Below, one piece after another: positions 21,357 through 22,841 of a stretch of 22,841 nt of DNA. The first letter of the stretch is position 1; every line of letters begins with the position of its first letter. Both the position numbers and the translations under genes were made by a program. The stretch covers positions 1 to 22,841 of the forward strand of contig DATCFU010000262.1 in assembly GCA_036509315.1 (NCBI GenBank), written 5' to 3'. The notes beneath the pieces were generated by a model that saw only the letters and a program-made list of their open reading frames with translations, was not told the DNA's origin and ran no database searches. The DNA is from PALSA-607 sp036509315 (GTDB taxonomy: Bacteria > Actinomycetota > Actinomycetes > Acidothermales > Acidothermaceae).

Positions 21357-21982
21357 GAAGAGTTGCCCTGGCCGCCGGTGTTGCGGCAATACTGGTCATG
21401 GGCTGCGGAGTAGGCGTCCAAAATCACGCCACGTCGATCCCGAGCCGAGCAATCCCCGCCGAACTATTGTCACCGAGGGACAGCCCCGCACCCTCGGCCT
21501 CCCAACCTGCGTCGACGTCGACCATCTATCTCGTGCGCAACGGAGTTCTTGTCGCCGTGCACCGACCTGCGAGCGAGACGTCGACCCTGTCAGCGCTGCT
21601 CCGCAGCCTGCTGCAAGGTCCCACAGATGCGGAGACGCAGTCAGGACTGGTGACGGCGATCAACACGAACCCGATCCTCAATCGGGTGACGTTTAGCGGT
21701 TCGGTCGCGAACATCGACCTCGCCAGTACGTTTGGCGACATCCGCGGACAAGGGCAGATTCTTGCGACCGCACAGGTCGTTATGACCGCGGTGGGTTACC
21801 CGGGGATCGACGCCGTCCAGATCAGTCTGGACGGCGTGCCCGCCGATGTGCCGCTTACCGACGGAACGCTGGTGAGTCAGCCGCTCGTACGCTCCGACTA
21901 CAGCCAACTTCTCCTACCGCCACGCCCGGAATCGAGCGCGGCGTCCGGCACAGCGCCGAGCCCAGCGGCTTCCTCGCCGTGA
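21353..21982 (+). CDS. GerMN-domain lipoprotein
   Basis: A 209-residue protein with signal peptide and lipobox (MRRVALAAGVAAILVMGCGV, Cys18), a Ser/Pro-rich linker, then a GerMN domain (STIYLVRNGVLVAVHRP, LLRSLLQGPTDAE, VTFSGSVANIDLASTFGDI, ILATAQVVMTAVGYPGIDAV, ISLDGVPADVPL), and a Ser/Pro/Ala-rich tail. GerMN domains occur in spore germination GerM and in LpqB, the lipoprotein that modulates MtrB. Here the domain stands alone, without the C-terminal propeller of LpqB. It probably tunes the adjacent kinase from outside the membrane; that is inference from the 4-bp overlap operon. Confidence 0.9.
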   Translation: MRRVALAAGVAAILVMGCGVGVQNHATSIPSRAIPAELLSPRDSPAPSASQPASTSTIYLVRNGVLVAVHRPASETSTLSALLRSLLQGPTDAETQSGLVTAINTNPILNRVTFSGSVANIDLASTFGDIRGQGQILATAQVVMTAVGYPGIDAVQISLDGVPADVPLTDGTLVSQPLVRSDYSQLLLPPRPESSAASGTAPSPAASSP

Positions 21983-22178
21983 AGCGTTCAACCACCTCGC
22001 GATGGTCCTGTGTCGCGCTCACATCGTGCGGATGCCGGCAGCGACAGGCGCCGACGGCGGGGTCCCCCGAGAACGATGGCCGACCTCAATTAAGCGAACA
22101 TCCACGATGCGGCCCGCGGCCGAACTTTCAAACCAAAAATGCTCCCCGTTAGGCTCGCCGTTCCGCAAATACGGTGAA

Positions 22179-22210
22179 GGCCGGCACGACTTACAGCGTC
22201 GTAACCGGCC
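22179..22210 (-). terminator. Long hairpin downstream of tRNA-Ala, possible terminator
   Basis: GGCCGG/CCGGCC and ACGAC/GTCGT form two stacked stems (6 and 5 bp) separated by a small internal loop, about 20 bp after the tRNA 3' end in its own direction. There is no T-run, so it would be a U-less terminator or a processing structure. It also follows the GerMN gene by about 200 bp in the other direction. Nothing else was recognised between 21983 and 22230. Confidence 0.35.
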
Positions 22211-22230
22211 CTGACCTGCGGTGATGGGAG

Positions 22231-22303
22231 TGGAGCTTAGGGGACTCGAACCCCTGACCCCTTGCCTGCCAGGCAAGTGCTCTACCAGCTGAGCTAAAGC
22301 CCC
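22231..22303 (-). tRNA. tRNA-Ala, anticodon GGC
   Basis: The minus strand folds into a full cloverleaf of 73 nt: acceptor GGGGCTT paired with AAGCTCC (one G-U), D arm TAGCTCAGCTGGTAGAGCA, anticodon stem CTTGC/GCAAG with loop CTGGCAG and anticodon GGC, T arm with GGTTCGAGTCC, discriminator A. The 3' CCA is not encoded. It reads GCC and GCU, major Ala codons in this genome. It sits between the GerMN operon and the histidine phosphatase gene, in the phosphatase direction. Confidence 0.97.
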
Positions 22304-22368
22304 AAAGTGCCCTTCCGGGCGTGGCGAAGTCTAGCGGACGCCCAGCCGACGCCGTCCGGCTACCGAGA

Positions 22369-22841
22369 TCATCGGTCATCCCCGACGACTACCTCCGGCA
22401 GCGAGCCCGCATTGTGGTCGAACAGCCGCCACCCCGACGGCGCTTCCCTCAGCAGCGACCAGCAGCAGTTCGCCAGCGACCCGAGCGACCGCCAACACGG
22501 CGTCGGGAGGCCGATCATCGACGCCACGATCGCTCGACCAGCGGCGCCGTGGGTGACGACGACGAGCGTTGCGCCGTCCGCAAGCGACACCAGCGCATCG
22601 TCGACCGCCGCAACTGCACGTGCGCCCACTTCGACGAGACTCTCGCCACCGCCGCGCCGTCCGTCTCCGCCGTCTCGCCACGACGCTGCCTCGACCGGAT
22701 AACGCTCGGCCACCTCATCAAACGTGAGTCCTTGCCACACGCCGACGTCGATCTCGCGCAACCGCGGATCCGTCGCGATGGGCAGCCGGGTGACGTCGGC
22801 GAGCGCCTGTGCGGTCTCGCGCGCACGAACGAGATCCGAGG
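22369..22841 (-). CDS. Histidine phosphatase superfamily protein (phosphoglycerate mutase-like), 5' end outside window
   Basis: The visible 157 residues begin SDLVRARETAQALADVTRLP, with the usual RARETA block, then LREIDVGVWQGLTFDEVAERYP, SLVEVGARAVAAVDDALV and the second catalytic His in VVVTHGAAGRAIVASMIGLP. The N-terminal RHG motif lies beyond the right edge. By position near the degV/comEA block it may correspond to the mycobacterial glucosyl-3-phosphoglycerate phosphatase GpgP, but sequence alone does not prove that substrate. The stop lies 65 bp before the tRNA-Ala gene, which may be co-transcribed. Confidence 0.9.
   Translation of the reverse strand, partial: SDLVRARETAQALADVTRLPIATDPRLREIDVGVWQGLTFDEVAERYPVEAASWRDGGDGRRGGGESLVEVGARAVAAVDDALVSLADGATLVVVTHGAAGRAIVASMIGLPTPCWRSLGSLANCCWSLLREAPSGWRLFDHNAGSLPEVVVGDDR

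Noticed and set aside
1..22841. CRISPR array or prophage structural genes
   Set aside because: No regularly spaced 25-40-bp repeats were seen, and no capsid, tail, portal or terminase-like protein is encoded.

Overview
The window is high-GC DNA from an actinobacterium. The evidence is heavy G/C third-position use, many GTG starts, an F420-type LLM oxidoreductase, partner-switching regulators, an MtrAB-LpqB-like operon, promoters that read as leaderless, and the order lepA / rpsT / holA / comEC / comEA / degV close to a gpgP-like phosphatase, an order I know from mycobacteria and relatives. The genus cannot be fixed from the sequence alone.

Left part (1-14302): an edge fragment of lepA diverges from rpsT. 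It is followed on the minus strand by the housekeeping block leuS > degV > comEA > comEC > holA. leuS has a complete-looking leucine attenuator: a leaderless-type promoter, a ten-codon leader peptide with three consecutive Leu codons, a hairpin, then a rho-independent terminator.

The main anomaly is comEC. Its N-terminal part (8945-9757) and C-terminal part (1727-3319) lie in the correct order and orientation but are separated by about 5.6 kb inserted inside the conserved HIVAVSGAN motif. Removing 3320-8944 (5625 bp, a multiple of three) restores one open frame of about 801 codons. The insert carries an unrecognised leaderless gene, a lipoprotein with a duplicated domain, and a large secreted cell-wall-binding-repeat protein with a 21-glycine linker. 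I recognise no transposase or integrase in it. One insert edge coincides with a 20-bp sequence that recurs 1249 bp further in (19/20 identical), so the unrecognised gene sits in a repeat-bounded cassette. The ComEC metallo-beta-lactamase domain has also lost its metal-binding motifs.

Middle part (14303-19070): this stretch is gene-poor and decaying. It holds a cluster of strong hairpins, a frameshifted secreted-protein relic, a two-gene unit (LLM oxidoreductase and YciI-like protein), a chimeric pseudogene (secreted protein start joined to a SpoIIE/PP2C phosphatase end), an intact anti-sigma kinase, an orphan small protein, and an intact STAS antagonist. Short tandem repeats (3 x 16 bp and 4 x 7 bp) lie in front of the last kinase and antagonist genes. 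The module is a sigma-factor partner switch whose local phosphatase is broken.

Right part (19071-22841): a three-gene operon with 4-bp overlaps encodes a response regulator, a histidine kinase and a GerMN lipoprotein. It is followed by a minus-strand tRNA-Ala(GGC) and the edge of a histidine phosphatase gene.
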